From contig JAIXMQ010000029.1 in the NCBI GenBank assembly GCA_025716855.1, forward strand, positions 186,001 through 250,000: DNA of 64,000 bases, written 5' to 3'. The notes under the pieces were generated by a model, which made no database searches, was not told where the DNA came from, and saw only the letters and a program-made list of their open reading frames with translations. Source of the stretch: Pilaira anomala. Lineage: Eukaryota; Mucoromycota; Mucoromycetes; Mucorales; Mucoraceae. Position numbers and translations under genes: made by a program. Of this stretch, positions 1 to 12,375 are shown piece after piece (position 1 is the first letter of the stretch; each line of letters opens with the position of its first letter).

Positions 1-885
1 TAATGTTGATGTCTCCTCTTGTTGTTCAGAATTCTTATGTTGTTGTGCAGCATTTTGTATTATGTTTTGTATATCAATTTGTAAATCAATATGTTGTTCT
101 TGATTATCCATGTGCTCAACTTGGTATAAGATATTTCCTGAAGCATTAATTTTATTATTTTTTGGATTAAAATGAGTTTGTCTTAAGTTCGCGATATCTT
201 TTCTAACAACATTTCTGATTCCTTTTAAGCTGAGGTATTTAACAATCATTGTATTTGTTGATCCAGAGCGCATAAGACGAACAATCAAATTTCGTGTCTC
301 TTCATCCAACTTTCGATGTTGTGCATATGCTTTGCTGTCAGTTGCCATAGGATGATTATGTTCTAATGACATCTTATAAATAACCCATTGATCACCTTTG
401 ACAGGTTTTGCTCTGATTTGAAAAGGGCATTGAATCTTTCGACTAACTTTTCTACGAGTACGTTTTTGTATAGCAGTTGCTCCATCATCTACTTGTTGTA
501 AAGCAATAGCAGGTAAAGAGTTTTCAGGTTCTCTGGTCGTATCAGATTCTTCAACAATCGCTTTCTTTGTTCCTCTATAAGTACCAGAGTGTTTACAAGC
601 TAAAACCAATTGCCTAGCACCACTTCTTAATGTAGATACAGCAAATTTACGTCTTCTACCATATTCAATAGCTGCTAAACGAACTTCTCTCATACTGTTA
701 TACTTTTTATCAATTTCGATCGTTTCTTCCTCACTTCCTTCAGAGTCTTCTTCAACTTCTCCTTGTATACTCTGTTGATTTTCCATTGCATTCATTTCAT
801 TCATTAATTGTTCACAACTTCTTGTTAAAAGTTGTGGATCCGATCGAATGATCTTCATCTGTTCATCAAGTAAAGTTCCTTCCAT
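1..885 (-). CDS. FAR1-type zinc-finger protein, 3' end cut by window edge
   Basis: An open frame of 295 codons runs from the ATG at 885 to the left edge without a stop, so the C-terminus lies outside the window. The N-terminal 60 residues are acidic. A Cys/His pattern follows: Cys97, Cys153 and His176-x-His178, with a short aromatic/basic spacer before the two histidines. This is the layout of the FAR1/WRKY-GCM1 zinc-binding DNA-binding fold found in MULE-derived transposases and domesticated transcription factors. A Gln/Asn-rich tail starts near residue 260. No transposase core is visible in the part seen, so whether it is a transposase relative or a regulator is open. It is divergent from TAF5, with 192 bp between the two start codons. 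The fold call is from pattern only. Confidence 0.6.
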   Translation of the reverse strand, partial: MEGTLLDEQMKIIRSDPQLLTRSCEQLMNEMNAMENQQSIQGEVEEDSEGSEEETIEIDKKYNSMREVRLAAIEYGRRRKFAVSTLRSGARQLVLACKHSGTYRGTKKAIVEESDTTREPENSLPAIALQQVDDGATAIQKRTRRKVSRKIQCPFQIRAKPVKGDQWVIYKMSLEHNHPMATDSKAYAQHRKLDEETRNLIVRLMRSGSTNTMIVKYLSLKGIRNVVRKDIANLRQTHFNPKNNKINASGNILYQVEHMDNQEQHIDLQIDIQNIIQNAAQQHKNSEQQEETSTL

Positions 886-1077
886 AGGTCAAATAACTTG
901 AAAAAAATTTTTTTTCTTTTGTTATGTATAAAAAAAAAAGGTAGGATATGCAATTTGAACTTTTTAAAATATAAATTTTTTTTAATGACGTCGACTCTCA
1001 TGATTTTTCTTTTTTTTTTTTTTTTTTTTTTTTTGATTTGTGCCCCGTTTTTTTATTCTTTTCTCTTTTATCCACTC

Positions 1078-3570
1078 ATGAATCACAACGAAATGCAACC
1101 CACCATGCCTTCTAGTCATGATGTGGATAAGATACTATCAACCTACTTTCTAAAAAAAGGTTATAGTTCGACAGAGCTCGCGTACATTCAAGAATCAGCA
1201 GAACATAATATGGTTTCACTTGAACAATTAACCAAGAAATTCAACGCATCACCTAATTTACCCAACCACGTACAGTTAATAAAACAAGATCCTGAACAAG
1301 GTGGTGGCGATTTGGACGCTACAGTACAAAGCTTCCAAAGTTTAAGAGAATGGATATTAAACGCTCTCGATTTATACAAAGTAATATCGACATGTTCATA
1401 TATACATAAAAAAAAAATTAACTTTTTTTGTTTCATCCCAATTAGCATGAACTACAATCCATATTATATCCCTTGTTTGTTCATGTCTTTCTAGACTTGA
1501 TGTCTAAAGGACTCGTAGAACACGGTATGCATTTTTTTTTTTGATACGTAAGAGCTCGATATTTTTTTTCTAAGCTTATAATTTTTAGGTTTGGACTTGT
1601 TTAATCAATACAAGGACGATCATATACATCATCATAGTACAGATATCGAAGCACTAAGTAAAATTAAATCAACACAAGATCTGAAAGAGAATGAAATAGC
1701 CACATTGTATCTTACCAACAAATACAATATTCGTATATCCTCTATCCCATTCGAACTCTTACTTTCTTATATGCAAGAAAATAAGTTTTTAAATTTAATA
1801 CGCCTTGTCAATTTGCATTTAAATATACATCTCGTTACTGGAAAAATATCACCGGCATCTGCAGGCGGAATATCGGAAGAAGAAGGTATTGTTGGACATT
1901 ACAATGATCAAATTGAAGAATTTCACGAAATTGACAACATTCAGGTAAATTACAAAGTTACAACTTTTTCATTGAAAACCTCTTTAATTTTTTTTTTTCA
2001 GAATGAAATTAGTATGAATAAAGTCAAGGAAGAAGTTTTAGTCGATTCATTTAATTTAGATGAAATTGCTGCTCATTCATAGTATGTTTTCCAAAGATGA
2101 TACTACAGCTGTCAATTTTTCTCAAACTATTTTTTTTTATATATTAGTCGTAGCACAGATATCCAAGCTGAATTAGAATCCTTGAGTGAATTGAGAAAAC
2201 GCGTTTCATTAGGAAGTGCGGCATTACCGAGTGTTTGTATTTATACCTTTCACAACACGCATGATTTGTAAAGTACAATCACCATTAGAAAACGGTACAT
2301 GTGTGTATGGAAACTAAATATTGAATTTTTTTTAGACTTAATTGTTTAACGATTTCAGAGGATACAACATTAGTGGCAGGTGGATTTTCCGAATCATATA
2401 TTAAAGTATGGAATTTAAAAGGAAAGAAATTACAAAGTAAAGATGAAAAAGAAAAGGGATTGCCAGGAACACAATATAAAAAAATGATTGGACATGCTGG
2501 ACCTGTGTATGGAGTCAGTTTCAGTCATGATAATAAATACCTTATATCATGTTCAGAGGATCAAACAGGTAATTGAATAAGAGGAAGTATATTTTTTTAG
2601 TCTTATTTTTTTAAAGCATAAATGCAAAAACATATATATATATATATATATATTTAGTTCGATTATGGAGTCTTGACACATTTATAAACTTGGTATGCTA
2701 CAAAAGTCACAATTATCCTATTTGGGATGTGGATTTTGGACCTTATGGATTTTATTTTGCAACTGCGTCACATGATAAAACTGCTCGATTATGGAGTTGT
2801 GATCATGTAAATCCATTACGTATATTTGCTGGTCATCTTTCTGATGTCAACGTATGTGTGTATTTATGTATTGTGAGATAGAGATAGAGATAGAGATGGA
2901 TAAAAATTGACTAAAATAGACTATTTATCGTAGGCTGTCAGATTTCATCCAAATTCAAAATACGTCGTCACAGCATCTAGCGATCGAACAGCGAGATTAT
3001 GGGATGTACAAAGAGGAACATGTGTACGTGTATTTACAGGACATACAGCATCTGTGAATACAGTGGCAGTGTCACCCAATGGTAGATTAATGGCATCAGC
3101 AGGCGAAGATAAAACGATCATGATTTGGGATTTAGCAACAGGAAAAAAACTAAAAACAATGACAGGACATACAGGGTTTATTTATTCAGTTAGTTTTAAT
3201 TCAGAAAGTACAGTGCTCGTATCAGGTAGTGCGGATGGTACAGTACGTGTCTGGGATGTGATAAAGGGGACACCTCTGGATGTACAAGTAGACACACCGG
3301 ACTCAAAACGATCTAAGCCGAATGGGAAACAAAAAGATAAAAAAGAAAATGATAAAGTTAAACCAAATCTGGATAATAAGAGGAAAAAGGGCACATTAGA
3401 AAGGTAAAAAGAAATGTACATGTAACTTGTATGTGTACTAATATCTATACAGTAATGATCATTTATCTGTGTTTCCAACGAAAAATACACCGATTTATAC
3501 TGTACAGTTTACACAACGTAATTTATGTCTTGCTGCAGGTGCTCTCTCTACACCTTCACTTGATTTGTAA
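1078..3570 (+). CDS. TAF5: TFIID subunit TAF5 (WD40), 9 exons
   Basis: Exons 1078-1380, 1446-1524, 1589-1944, 2002-2081, 2148-2267, 2336-2568, 2658-2851, 2934-3403 and 3453-3570 join in frame to 650 aa. A LisH-like N-terminus is followed by the TAF5 NTD2 helical domain. That domain includes a segment reading [15 protein letters not shown], which becomes visible only after splicing the 79-nt second exon. Six WD40 repeats with GH...WD pairs follow, and the family's C-terminal signature ([11 protein letters not shown]) sits in the last exon. TAF5 is a scaffold subunit of TFIID, and in many fungi also of SAGA, in the nucleus. A Lys-rich insert lies between the last two WD repeats. The start at 1078 is the first ATG before the LisH; ATG 1093 is the alternative. 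Confidence 0.93.
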
Positions 3571-3704
3571 TTTTTTTTTCTTTTTTTTGTTTTTATATGT
3601 ACATGTATGCAATAATAGTAATAAAAAAGAAAAAATAATAATAATAATAATAGTAATATAAAATATAATGAAAAAAAAAATGTTTATTTTATACAATTAT
3701 ATAT

Positions 3705-4801
3705 TTACAACTTGTTGGATGAAACAGGATCAACTCTACCAAGGAAGCTCTTCAAGAGGGCATTACATTCTTCAGGCTTTTCCCAAAGAATCCAGTGACC
3801 AGAGTCTTTTACATTATGCATTTCAAGGTTAGGAATGAATTCAGACATCTTTGCAGACATAGCAGGAGGTAAAGCTTTGTCTAATTCAGCAGTGACCATC
3901 ATAGAAGGCTTTTTAATGATAGGATCAAGATCTTTACATTGAACGAAATTATTATGAGTTTGCTTGTACCAATTTAAACCACCACGAGCACCTTGCTTTG
4001 TATAAGCCTTGATATAATAGTCCATAACTTTTTCAGGAACCACATCACTACGAGGCACATCCTCACGACCTTCAGCCAAACGACCTGTTTTAGAATCAAT
4101 CAAGGACATACCATCTGCAATAGGACGGAAAACACGACGGAAAAACTTGGGAATATTATCATTCATATCCTTTTCAGCTTCAGGTGTACATAAATAAAGT
4201 TGATATCTAAAGTTAGGTAAGACTTGAACGATTTGTTCTAAAGTCATTTCAACCTTAGTAGCAGGTGCATAGGGTGTACAGAAACTAGCAAGGGCTTTTA
4301 CTCTTTCAGGGTAGAATTGACCGAAACGCCAAGTAACGGCTCCTCCCCAATCGTGACCGATCACGGTCACAGTAGGAATTTGAAGGTAATCCAAGAGACC
4401 TACCAAGTCATCGGAAATCGTCTTGTAACCGTATTCTGCAGGATCCGTAGGTCCGTCCTGTATACATATAAATATCGTTTTAAAAAAAAAAATCAAATAA
4501 GCAACAAAACAACTTACAGTCTCACCAAAACCACGAAGAGAAGGAACAATAACACGGTAACCAAGATCGGCAAGAAATTTAATTTGCTCTCTCCAACCAA
4601 TCCAACTAATAAAGAAGAGTTAATTACAGAACGTGATAATATCGATTAAAAAAAAAAGTATGACACGTACAGATCGGGCCAACCATGAATAAGTAATAAA
4701 GGCTTGGAAGACTTTGCATTTTCATCAACATAATGCATACGAATACCGTTTACAGTAGCATATTGATGGCTATAAGTAGATGGGTCGTTCTTATCCAACA
4801 T
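3705..4801 (-). CDS. Soluble epoxide hydrolase (alpha/beta hydrolase fold)
   Basis: Three exons (4671-4801, 4518-4605, 3705-4457) give 323 aa. An HGWPD oxyanion motif lies near residue 40. The nucleophile-elbow motif GHDWGG carries Asp109. The late histidine is His294 in GHWILWEKPEE. Asp in place of Ser at the elbow is the hallmark of epoxide hydrolases and haloalkane dehalogenases, and HGWPD with the long lid favours epoxide hydrolase, which adds water to an epoxide through an alkyl-enzyme ester. The protein ends in SNKL, reminiscent of a peroxisomal PTS1 tail but not canonical, so location is uncertain. Its 3' end converges on TAF5 with 134 bp between the stops. The start codon is the first ATG before the conserved cap and gives the usual family length. 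Confidence 0.88.
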
Positions 4802-5229
4802 TTTCAGAAAAAAAAAACTCGTGTATATCAAGTTGAAAGAAAAAAAAAAGAAGAGAAAGAAAAAAAGCAGAAATAAAATCAATTTTATATTCCTACTGCT
4901 TCGGACACACAAAATAGGTTTCTTGCTTACAAGATCAAAATTTATATTTCACGGAAAATAGATTTATCCTTTTACTTTAGACCAAATGCTTTTGGGGTAA
5001 AAAAATGTGTTTCCCTTTTGTTTTGAATATATTATATTAAGGCTTTCCTCTTTTCAAAATTATAAAGAAGTCACTAAGCAATAAAACCAAAATCTTACTA
5101 ATAGACTTTTGGTGCGTGTTTGTTTAGCACTTGTGTTACCTTTAAAGTAAGTCATGCATGTGTATTAATTCTGCAAACTCTTTTTCAATAGTGTTTATTA
5201 AATTAATACATCAAAAAGATACAGCCGCT
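4802..5229. other. Spacer between two minus-strand genes
   Basis: These 428 bp hold the upstream region of the epoxide hydrolase gene and the 3' flank of the next gene. A purine-rich A/G tract sits just upstream of the hydrolase start. I see no coding frame, RNA gene or repeat that I would defend. Confidence 0.5.
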
Positions 5230-5773
5230 TTAATCTTTCTTGTTAAAGAGATGAGAGAAAAGGTTTTGAAAAAAGTATGGCTTCTGTTTAATTATATATT
5301 TATGTATATGAATTATTACCTGGTAGTTAATAACATCATGTCAAATTACAACTAAAATTTAAACTTACCTCTTCTGATTGAGTATTCGAGTGTTGTTGGT
5401 TATATGCTTGTATTCTATCCATTGATGATATATTTTCACTCGGTAATGATGATGACGATGAGATTAGACCTCGATTCTGTTTAGACTTATTTCGAAGGCG
5501 TTTAAAATCATTTCCTCCAAATTCATCTTCGATTGTTATTGATGCTGTCGTATCATGTATATCTCTATTATCATCAATAATCGTTTTACCATCCACAATT
5601 TTCTTTGTATGTATGTTGTTTCCGTCAATAATAGTGGTCGTAATCGAACTATGGTCAAACGCAGTATCCACGAGTTCTTTAAACAGAGAAGAGAAAGCTC
5701 CTTGCATCATGGAGCTCATAGCGGTTTCAATAGCCTGTAAGTCTGCTTCAAATTGATCGTTTGGATTCGACAT
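5230..5773 (-). CDS. Unrecognised 152-aa protein
   Basis: The main exon 5369-5773 ends at a clean GTAAGT donor and joins in frame to 5230-5283, giving 152 aa. The short second exon encodes an aromatic C-terminal tail (KPYFFQNLFSHLF) before the stop. The N-terminal 35 residues could form an amphipathic helix. The middle is Asp/Ile/Thr-rich (repeats like IIDGN and KTIIDD), and the next part is Ser-rich and basic, probably disordered. There is no signal peptide or clear membrane segment. I recognise no family. Without the splice the frame would read on only nine residues, so the two-exon model is preferred. The gene is followed upstream by REI1 on the other strand, 152 bp away. Confidence 0.6.
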
Positions 5774-5925
5774 GTTTTAATTGAAATGTGTTTGAATTTG
5801 ATAGAAGAAAAGAAAGTTTTCAATCTTTTTAATCATCAATTTGTCATCAATGAAACCATGACTGCTAAACTCTGCATATTTTTAAAAGACTTTCCTTTTT
5901 TCTTCTTAAATACCTATTATTCACC

Positions 5926-7246
5926 ATGTCAACTATTCTTAATCAGTTTAATCCTTCTTTCAAAACTCATCTTTCTAAGCCTAATGAGCCCAAGACTGAC
6001 GTATTTACTTGTCTTTCTTGCCAAGTGTCTTTTCCTAGTTCTGATAGACAACGTACACATTATCGTACCGAGTAAGTATGCCATTTTTTTTTTTGAAGAA
6101 CAATATAAACTAAAACCTTATTATCTTAGTTGGCACCAGTATAACCTGAAGAGAAAAATTGTTAATTTGACTCCTTTAAGTGCTGCTGATTTTAATGACA
6201 AAGTTATCGGTATGTCTATTTACAGAGAGAGAGAGAGAGAGAGAGAGATAGTACGTGAAATTAAAAAGTATATTTATAATATAGCCCAACAAACGCAAAG
6301 TAGAGCAGAAATGGAAAAACAAGGACTCATTTATGATTGTACTTTATGCAAGTAAGTAGAAAATTGATCTAATTTACTTAATACTGATATTTATTTTTTC
6401 ATCAGAAAATCATACAACTCTGAAAACGCGTTTAATAACCATATTCAATCAAAGAAACATTTAGAATTAGAGCAAAAAGCTGACGAGGAAGAAGAAGATG
6501 ATGATGAAGAAGAAGAGGAGGAGGAAAAGGAAAATGTGCCACATTCGGACAAGAAAATGACAGCTCCTACCACTAATAACCGTGTTTTGAATCCACAATT
6601 GGAATGTTTATTCTGTCTTCAAGCAAGCGAAAATCTTGATTCAAACTTGACACATATGTCCAAGTTTCACGGATTCTTTTTACCTGATATTGAATACCTT
6701 AAAGACCGCGAAGGATTAATCAATTACCTTTTCAAAAAGATCAATGATGAAAAGATATGTCTTTACTGTAACGGGCGTGGTAAAAAATGGCATACTGCAT
6801 CTGCTGCTCGTTCACATATGTTGGATAGAGGTCATTGTAAAATGGCATACGATGAAAGTGAAGATCCTGATCAATTATTAAAATATTACGAGTTTGGTGT
6901 CGAAGAAGATAATACTGCACCATTAGAAGGTAACGCAGATGAACTAGTATTAGAGAGTGGAGCCAAGTTGGGTCATCGTAAATTTCTTAAATACTATAAG
7001 AGAAATGCAGCAAGAAAAACACTCGCACCTGAACCAGAGGAGGAGGAAAAAGAGACAGAAAGACCTGAATCACTTTGTAGAAAAGAAAGACGCCATTTAG
7101 CTATTACGGATGGTCAGGAACAAGATATGAAAAAGACTGCAGAAGGTATTAAGGAGGCTACCAAGAGTAAAGAATTTTCTAGAAATGTTGCATTTAAGCA
7201 AAATACAAATCAAACACTTCGTGCACGTATACAAAACCCTAAATAA
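5926..7246 (+). CDS. REI1: Pre-60S ribosome-biogenesis C2H2 zinc-finger protein, REI1/REH1 family
   Basis: Exons 5926-6071, 6130-6209, 6285-6351 and 6406-7246 give 377 aa. Four zinc-finger units are visible: FTCLSCQVSF near residue 31, YDCTLCKKSY after an acidic-free linker, then LECLFC and KICLYCNGRGK after a Glu-rich run. The conserved C-terminal block LGHRKFLKYYKRN follows. This order matches Rei1/Reh1 (human ZNF622), cytoplasmic factors that act late in 60S subunit maturation by helping Arx1/Alb1 recycling and probing the peptide exit tunnel. Whether it is Rei1 or its paralogue Reh1 cannot be told here. A (GA)n run of about 26 bp (6224-6249) lies in the second intron. Confidence 0.9.
6224..6249. 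repeat. (GA)n microsatellite in REI1 intron 2
   Basis: This is a pure GA dinucleotide run of about 13 units directly downstream of the intron's 5' splice site. It is expected to be length-variable and has no visible role. Confidence 0.9.
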
Positions 7247-7475
7247 ATAATAAATGAACTGGATATTCTTTCTTAAAATAAAAAGGAGAATTGCAGTATA
7301 AAACATTAAGGACCTCCTTTTTAAGTCTGTAATTGAGATGATCTGGGTAAATGAGCGAAAACCAATGATACACAAATTGCTGTTTATATTTTTTAAAACT
7401 GTTAGTCACACCAATCTGGTGCCTTGAAACCTGCTTTCTTTTTTTTTCTTTTTTTCTTTTTTTCTTCATTCAACC

Positions 7476-10359
7476 ATGATTACACGTAATTGAACATGAA
7501 CTTACTATTTTAGTTATCTAGCGACCTTTTAACTAACTAATTTCAAACTAGCCAACTTAGTCATTTACTCATATCCTTACATTTCAGAGGAAAAGCTCAG
7601 ACCTTATGTACCGAAACTAAAGCAAGTATTTGACAGTTTTTTTTATAAAGCAAGTTTTTTTTTTTTTTGACAACTTTAATATAGAAAATTAGAATCGCAA
7701 ACCAATACCACTATTTCATTTGATTTTTTTGAACAAGTATGTACGGTAAAGAAAAAACCAGAATACTATCGTGTTTAACTTTTTTTAAAAAAAATGATAG
7801 TGCTTTAATATTAAGGGAGAATATCAAAAGAGTTGCTTTGAGGTGTAAGTAAAAAAAATATAGTTTGCCTGGGATGACAGAAATTTAAGTATGAACGGAT
7901 TTTTTATCTTTATTTTTATAGAGGAAATATCATTCAAACTTCACTTCTTCCAATCTTTGTAAGTACATTCTTTTAGATTAATCACTGATTTGGTTTTAAC
8001 AAGTATATATATTAAAAGAATGAACAAGTTGATAAAGCAAGTATGACTGGAACATATCAAGATGTTCAGTCGATGCAACAAAATACATTCAAGCCTAATT
8101 TAGATGTAATAAATGTTGTAGGCCGATCTTTAGGATTAGAAGAACATGCCGATTTTGATGATGACGAAAGTTACTTTCCTGTTGAAACAGAAGAATATGA
8201 GCAACTAGTCGTTAAACAGTTCCATATATCTCCAAAGATTAATGATGTCTCTGATTTTCTCATTGGTCCTCCACAATATAACATGCAATTGGCGGAGTAT
8301 ATGGAGATTATACCCGATTTAACAAACACGGTCTGTGCGTTAGACAGTAGATGTATTATTATTACTGGTGAAGAGACATGTGTTGATGATGCAATTTCTA
8401 GATTTAAAGCTCTTGAAAATACATACGTATGTATCCTGATATACGCTTTATTTACTACTTTCGGTTCCATCTAACAATATATTTTAGATTGCTCTTTCTA
8501 AGACTTCTGTCGCTCTTTGTATACATAACCCAAATCCTTCTGTGAATTACGGTCTTTGCTTTTGTGAATTGAACTCTTTTAAGCATAGATCGCTTGTTCT
8601 AAGATTACTTAAACCAGCTCAACCCATCAATAGTATTTATGTCATACTACCCGTATTCTTTAACTCGGTTACTATGCAGTATGAGCAACCATTAGACTTT
8701 ATCCAACTCACTGTCTCCGGACAAAGACAAAGATACATTACGGAACAACAAGATAATGAAAGAAAGCAGTTAAAAGAAAAGGAACTTAATGACGCATTCT
8801 CATTATGTCATATTACATTATCTGCGTCTTCTGATACTAGGTCGCCCTCAAAGCCCATAAAGGTCGAAAATGTCAATAAAAAAACAAAAAATACAAATTA
8901 TCATAGAAGGGGAAATACTCAAAAAGATTCCATCGTCTCTGATAGTGAGGCCAGTACTAGTCTCTCTACTACGCCTCCATCAGTATACGAGTTCGAAACC
9001 TTTGAAATACCCGAAAACAACACTATAAACTTTCCTGCTTTAACTCCAAAAAAAGCTAAAAAGACATTTACACCAAAATTATTATCAGAAAAGAAAAGAG
9101 TAAATCGAGTTATTCGAATTATACCTCATAAATCTTCACCTACTACACTTAATATTCCAAATACTCCTTCACTTTCTTTGGCAGATAGGTAACCGTAAAC
9201 AAAAATACAACTCACCATGCCAAGCTAATATCTGATGTGTTTATTTTATAGAGTTAAATCATACAACTACTTCACTATTAAAAATTCCTTGACAAGTGGA
9301 CTAAATGCTCTAAGAGGTTTTAAAGGTGAGATAAAACTCTCTGCCAAGTAAGTCGGAATATTATTCTCTTATTGTCCTTTTTCGTTCTCACATTTTGTAC
9401 TATTTAATTAGAATTGGAAAAGTGTTTTCGGCAAATGTTTCTCCAGCGGCAAAAAGCCAAGTTTGGAAATATGAAGATATATATGATATTGCCATAAAAG
9501 AACATGGTGTAAAGCCACAATTTAGTGAAATGTAAATTCCCCCTTTTTTATTATCTGCTCTATCTATTCTTCTAACAGTTTATTTATTTAGAACGACAAC
9601 TGACTCTAATATTATCGATCGAATGGAAAGCATTCTTCCGAATGCTCCTTACAATAAAACTTCTATATATGAGTTCCATTGCTCAGCTCGAAATTCCCCT
9701 ATTCTTCCGTACAGAAACGTTGCGGTTCACATGAATCAAGGCGTGATCGATGTGCGAAAAGTAGTATTACGTGAGAAGAAAACTACAGCAGTCAATTGGA
9801 TATGTCTGGATAGAAAGTTTGACTTTCAATTATCTATTGCAACAAAGGTTTTAACAAGATGTGACGTTAAACCATACACTACATTTATTAAAAGAATCTC
9901 TATTTGGTAAAGAGAAACACATAAATTTACTGCTCTTATTCACTTTTTTCATTATTTTTTAGCCCAATTACTTTGGTCATGACATTTGAAGAAGTCCCCA
10001 GGTTCTTGACTGTGAGATATATTTTCTTAAAAGACACTTCAAGATATAAGATCGTTTCGTCTTATATTGTAGAAATAACGAGGGTAGAACAAGTGGTAAT
10101 CCATAACGTACCGAATTCAAATAAGTTGAGAGCCAGTCCTGGTACAGGCAATGTTTGGTATGATTTTGAGGTACGAAATACCGAGAATGATAAGGTGTTC
10201 GAAGTGAATAGGGATTTAGAAATCGGGAAAGAAGCAGAGTGGACGGCTGAGGACATACTCAAGCTGACCGATGACCGTATCCTAGCAGATACAATTGCTG
10301 AGTACGTCACAAATTTGTTGTATATCGTCGAAGAGCTAGAGAAAGAAATCAGCAAATAG
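7476..10359 (+). CDS. Unrecognised 737-aa protein, 11 exons
   Basis: I join 7476-7485, 7588-7621, 7685-7736, 7801-7844, 7922-7958, 8019-8426, 8488-9188, about 9253-9348, 9412-9531, 9592-9906 and 9963-10359. The first exon holds only MIT plus one base. Intron 2 uses a GC donor (GCAAGT), because that is the only join that keeps frame. The protein has an acidic patch near residue 80. A segment reading CALDSRCIIITGEETCVDDA resembles the end of a KH-like fold. A basic, Ser/Thr-rich linker comes next, and the C-terminal half looks globular and rich in beta strands. I recognise no family. It may be an RNA-binding-related protein, but that is inference from the KH-like look alone. No signal peptide is seen. 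Confidence 0.65.
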
Positions 10360-11311
10360 GGATGGGCATAGCTTTTTTTCTTGCTATCTATTTTTATTTT
10401 TCTGTACATATTTATACTAATAAAAGTAACCATTTTTGTATGTGTCTCCATTAAATGTGAAAACCACGCAAGTCAAATAGGAGCTGTATACTAAAAATTT
10501 TCACAAATGTTAATACGCCCCCCCCCCCTTCATGATATAAATCATAGTTACAGCTCAAACTAGTTATTTTTCAAAAACTGATTTAAACTCATCCAAATAA
10601 TGATCAGATCGAAATGTATCATTTTATGAAAAATCAGCATAATAATCTAAATCTATGTTACATTCATACATAATAATATGTCAGATAATTAAACGAGGCC
10701 GTAATGATGAGTAAAAGTTATCTTGAAGAAGCTATCTCAAGTTATGCGAGTGCTATATTCTTGTCTACGGACACAGAATTGACATTTTCTTTTCTCAAGT
10801 ATGAAATCATATTACATACCTTCGTTAGTTTATCAGCGTTTGCAGAATTCCCTAACTGCAGAATCTTATATGACATAATGAAACGCAATCTACAGATGTA
10901 GCTCTTAGGGCTCTGTGGTATTAATTAGGAACTAGAAAGCAATTTATTGCATCAAAAGGATTACAGTAGTAAGTCAACTTTACAACGTTTAATGTTGAAT
11001 ATTTGCAACTAACAAAAAAAAAAACAAACTCTATTAGATCAGTCATGTATGTGCACAAACTGGCATTTGTCATGCAAGGTTTGGCATTTTCTTTTAGATT
11101 TTTAGCGGAAAATCATTTTCTCTTTAAAGAAAGGTATACTTTTGTTTTTAATGGAAAAAATTACAACCATCTATTTTGGCAAAATTTAATTACAACCCTG
11201 TCACATGTAGAGGTATAATATAAAATTAAGTATATTGCGATTTGTAGAAATTATTATATATTACTATTTTAATCAATCATCTATTATTTGCATCTCGTTA
11301 CACTACTAAGC
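10360..11311. other. Convergent intergenic spacer
   Basis: The 952 bp between two convergent genes contain a C11 run near 10509. Two short frames of uncertain value are present: about 56 codons on the plus strand from 11045 to 11218 (starting MYVHKLAFVM), and a minus-strand 19-codon piece near 10865 that ends at a GTATGT donor. Neither connects to a convincing gene. Confidence 0.4.
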
Positions 11312-12375
11312 TTATGTGTCTGTGGAACTTGTGTCTTCGTTAGTTGTACACGTCTGTACTACAGAATTTGTAGACCCTTCAACCGTTGCTGCATTACCAA
11401 CACTATGCATATCGACGATCACTGGATTGTTTGTGCTTACATTTCGATCGTTATTTATTTCAACATTAGAAAGTGTACTAGGTGCATTATCGTTATGACT
11501 AGTAGAAGAAGAATTGCTGCTTATGATTGAACATTCATCACCTTCTAAAATAATGCTTACACATGATTTGGCTCGATAAACTGGCGGTCTCTTCATTTCG
11601 AAATACGTAGGTAAATATTCTATTGATCCATCTGATTTATAATGACAAGCTTCGTCTTGATGAGGACGATATATCATGTTGTGAGATGGATTGGATGCAG
11701 GTTCAACTTGACTAGTCTCTGTTTTTTTATCACTGGTATAATACTTATCGGTTTTACAGAACCCATAGGGAATGCAAATAATAATTGAAATGATCATAAG
11801 ATTTGTGGTGGTATTGTAACTTCTAGAATCTAGTGAAAAAGCTTTTTTTTTTTTTTTTTTTTTAGTTTAATCTAATTATCTTATATCCAAGTACTATAGT
11901 AAAAGCTTACAGTGATAGTATAAATCACTTATATAAAGACCACTTTCAAAATGTCGAAGTACAAGACTACCAATAGAAATTAAAAGGCCTGCCAAAGTGA
12001 CACTCCAGGCACCTTTTGCTAAAAAGTATTTTGTTTTTATAAATACTAATAACGAAAATGCTATAAACAAACTAGCGATAACAATAGCTAACTCGCTCTA
12101 AAAAAACATTAATGAAAGAAAATATATTTATACAAAATATTTTTACCTGATCAATAGACTTTTCTACATATTGATCATATATATATGAGTTTATCTCTGG
12201 CTTATTAACTTATAAAATTGAAGAATTTGATTTTTCTTTTAATAAATACCAGATATGTTAAATATATCTTAAAAAATTGACTTTTACCAACTGACTCTAC
12301 TATAATATTGATCTGAATAGTTATTTCGGAAATTAACAAAAGCCTAGATATTATAAATCTAGACAAATAATTCAT
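11312..12375 (-). CDS. Unrecognised multi-pass membrane protein, 284 aa
   Basis: Exons 12288-12375, 12147-12208, 11911-12097 and 11312-11829 join exactly in frame. The N-terminal 30 residues are hydrophobic (signal peptide or anchor). Further hydrophobic stretches lie at about residues 51-70 (SELAIVIASLFIAFSLLVFI), 78-95 and 120-135. The C-terminal 150 residues are hydrophilic, Ser/Thr/Asn-rich and probably cytosolic. I recognise no family. The last intron contains a T20 run on the plus strand. The start is the ATG closest to the first splice donor that keeps the frame. The 2-kb region upstream holds a possible decayed relative near 13.2-13.6 kb. Confidence 0.6.

Noticed and set aside
898..1077. 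Upstream extension of TAF5 with a hydrophobic, Phe-rich N-terminus
   Set aside because: It is translation of a T23 run in the leader. The LisH start at 1078 fits the family, and no splice site links the extension.
11045..11218. 56-codon plus-strand frame beginning MYVHKLAFVM
   Set aside because: Open-frame length is within chance for this composition, and no splice partner or motif was found.
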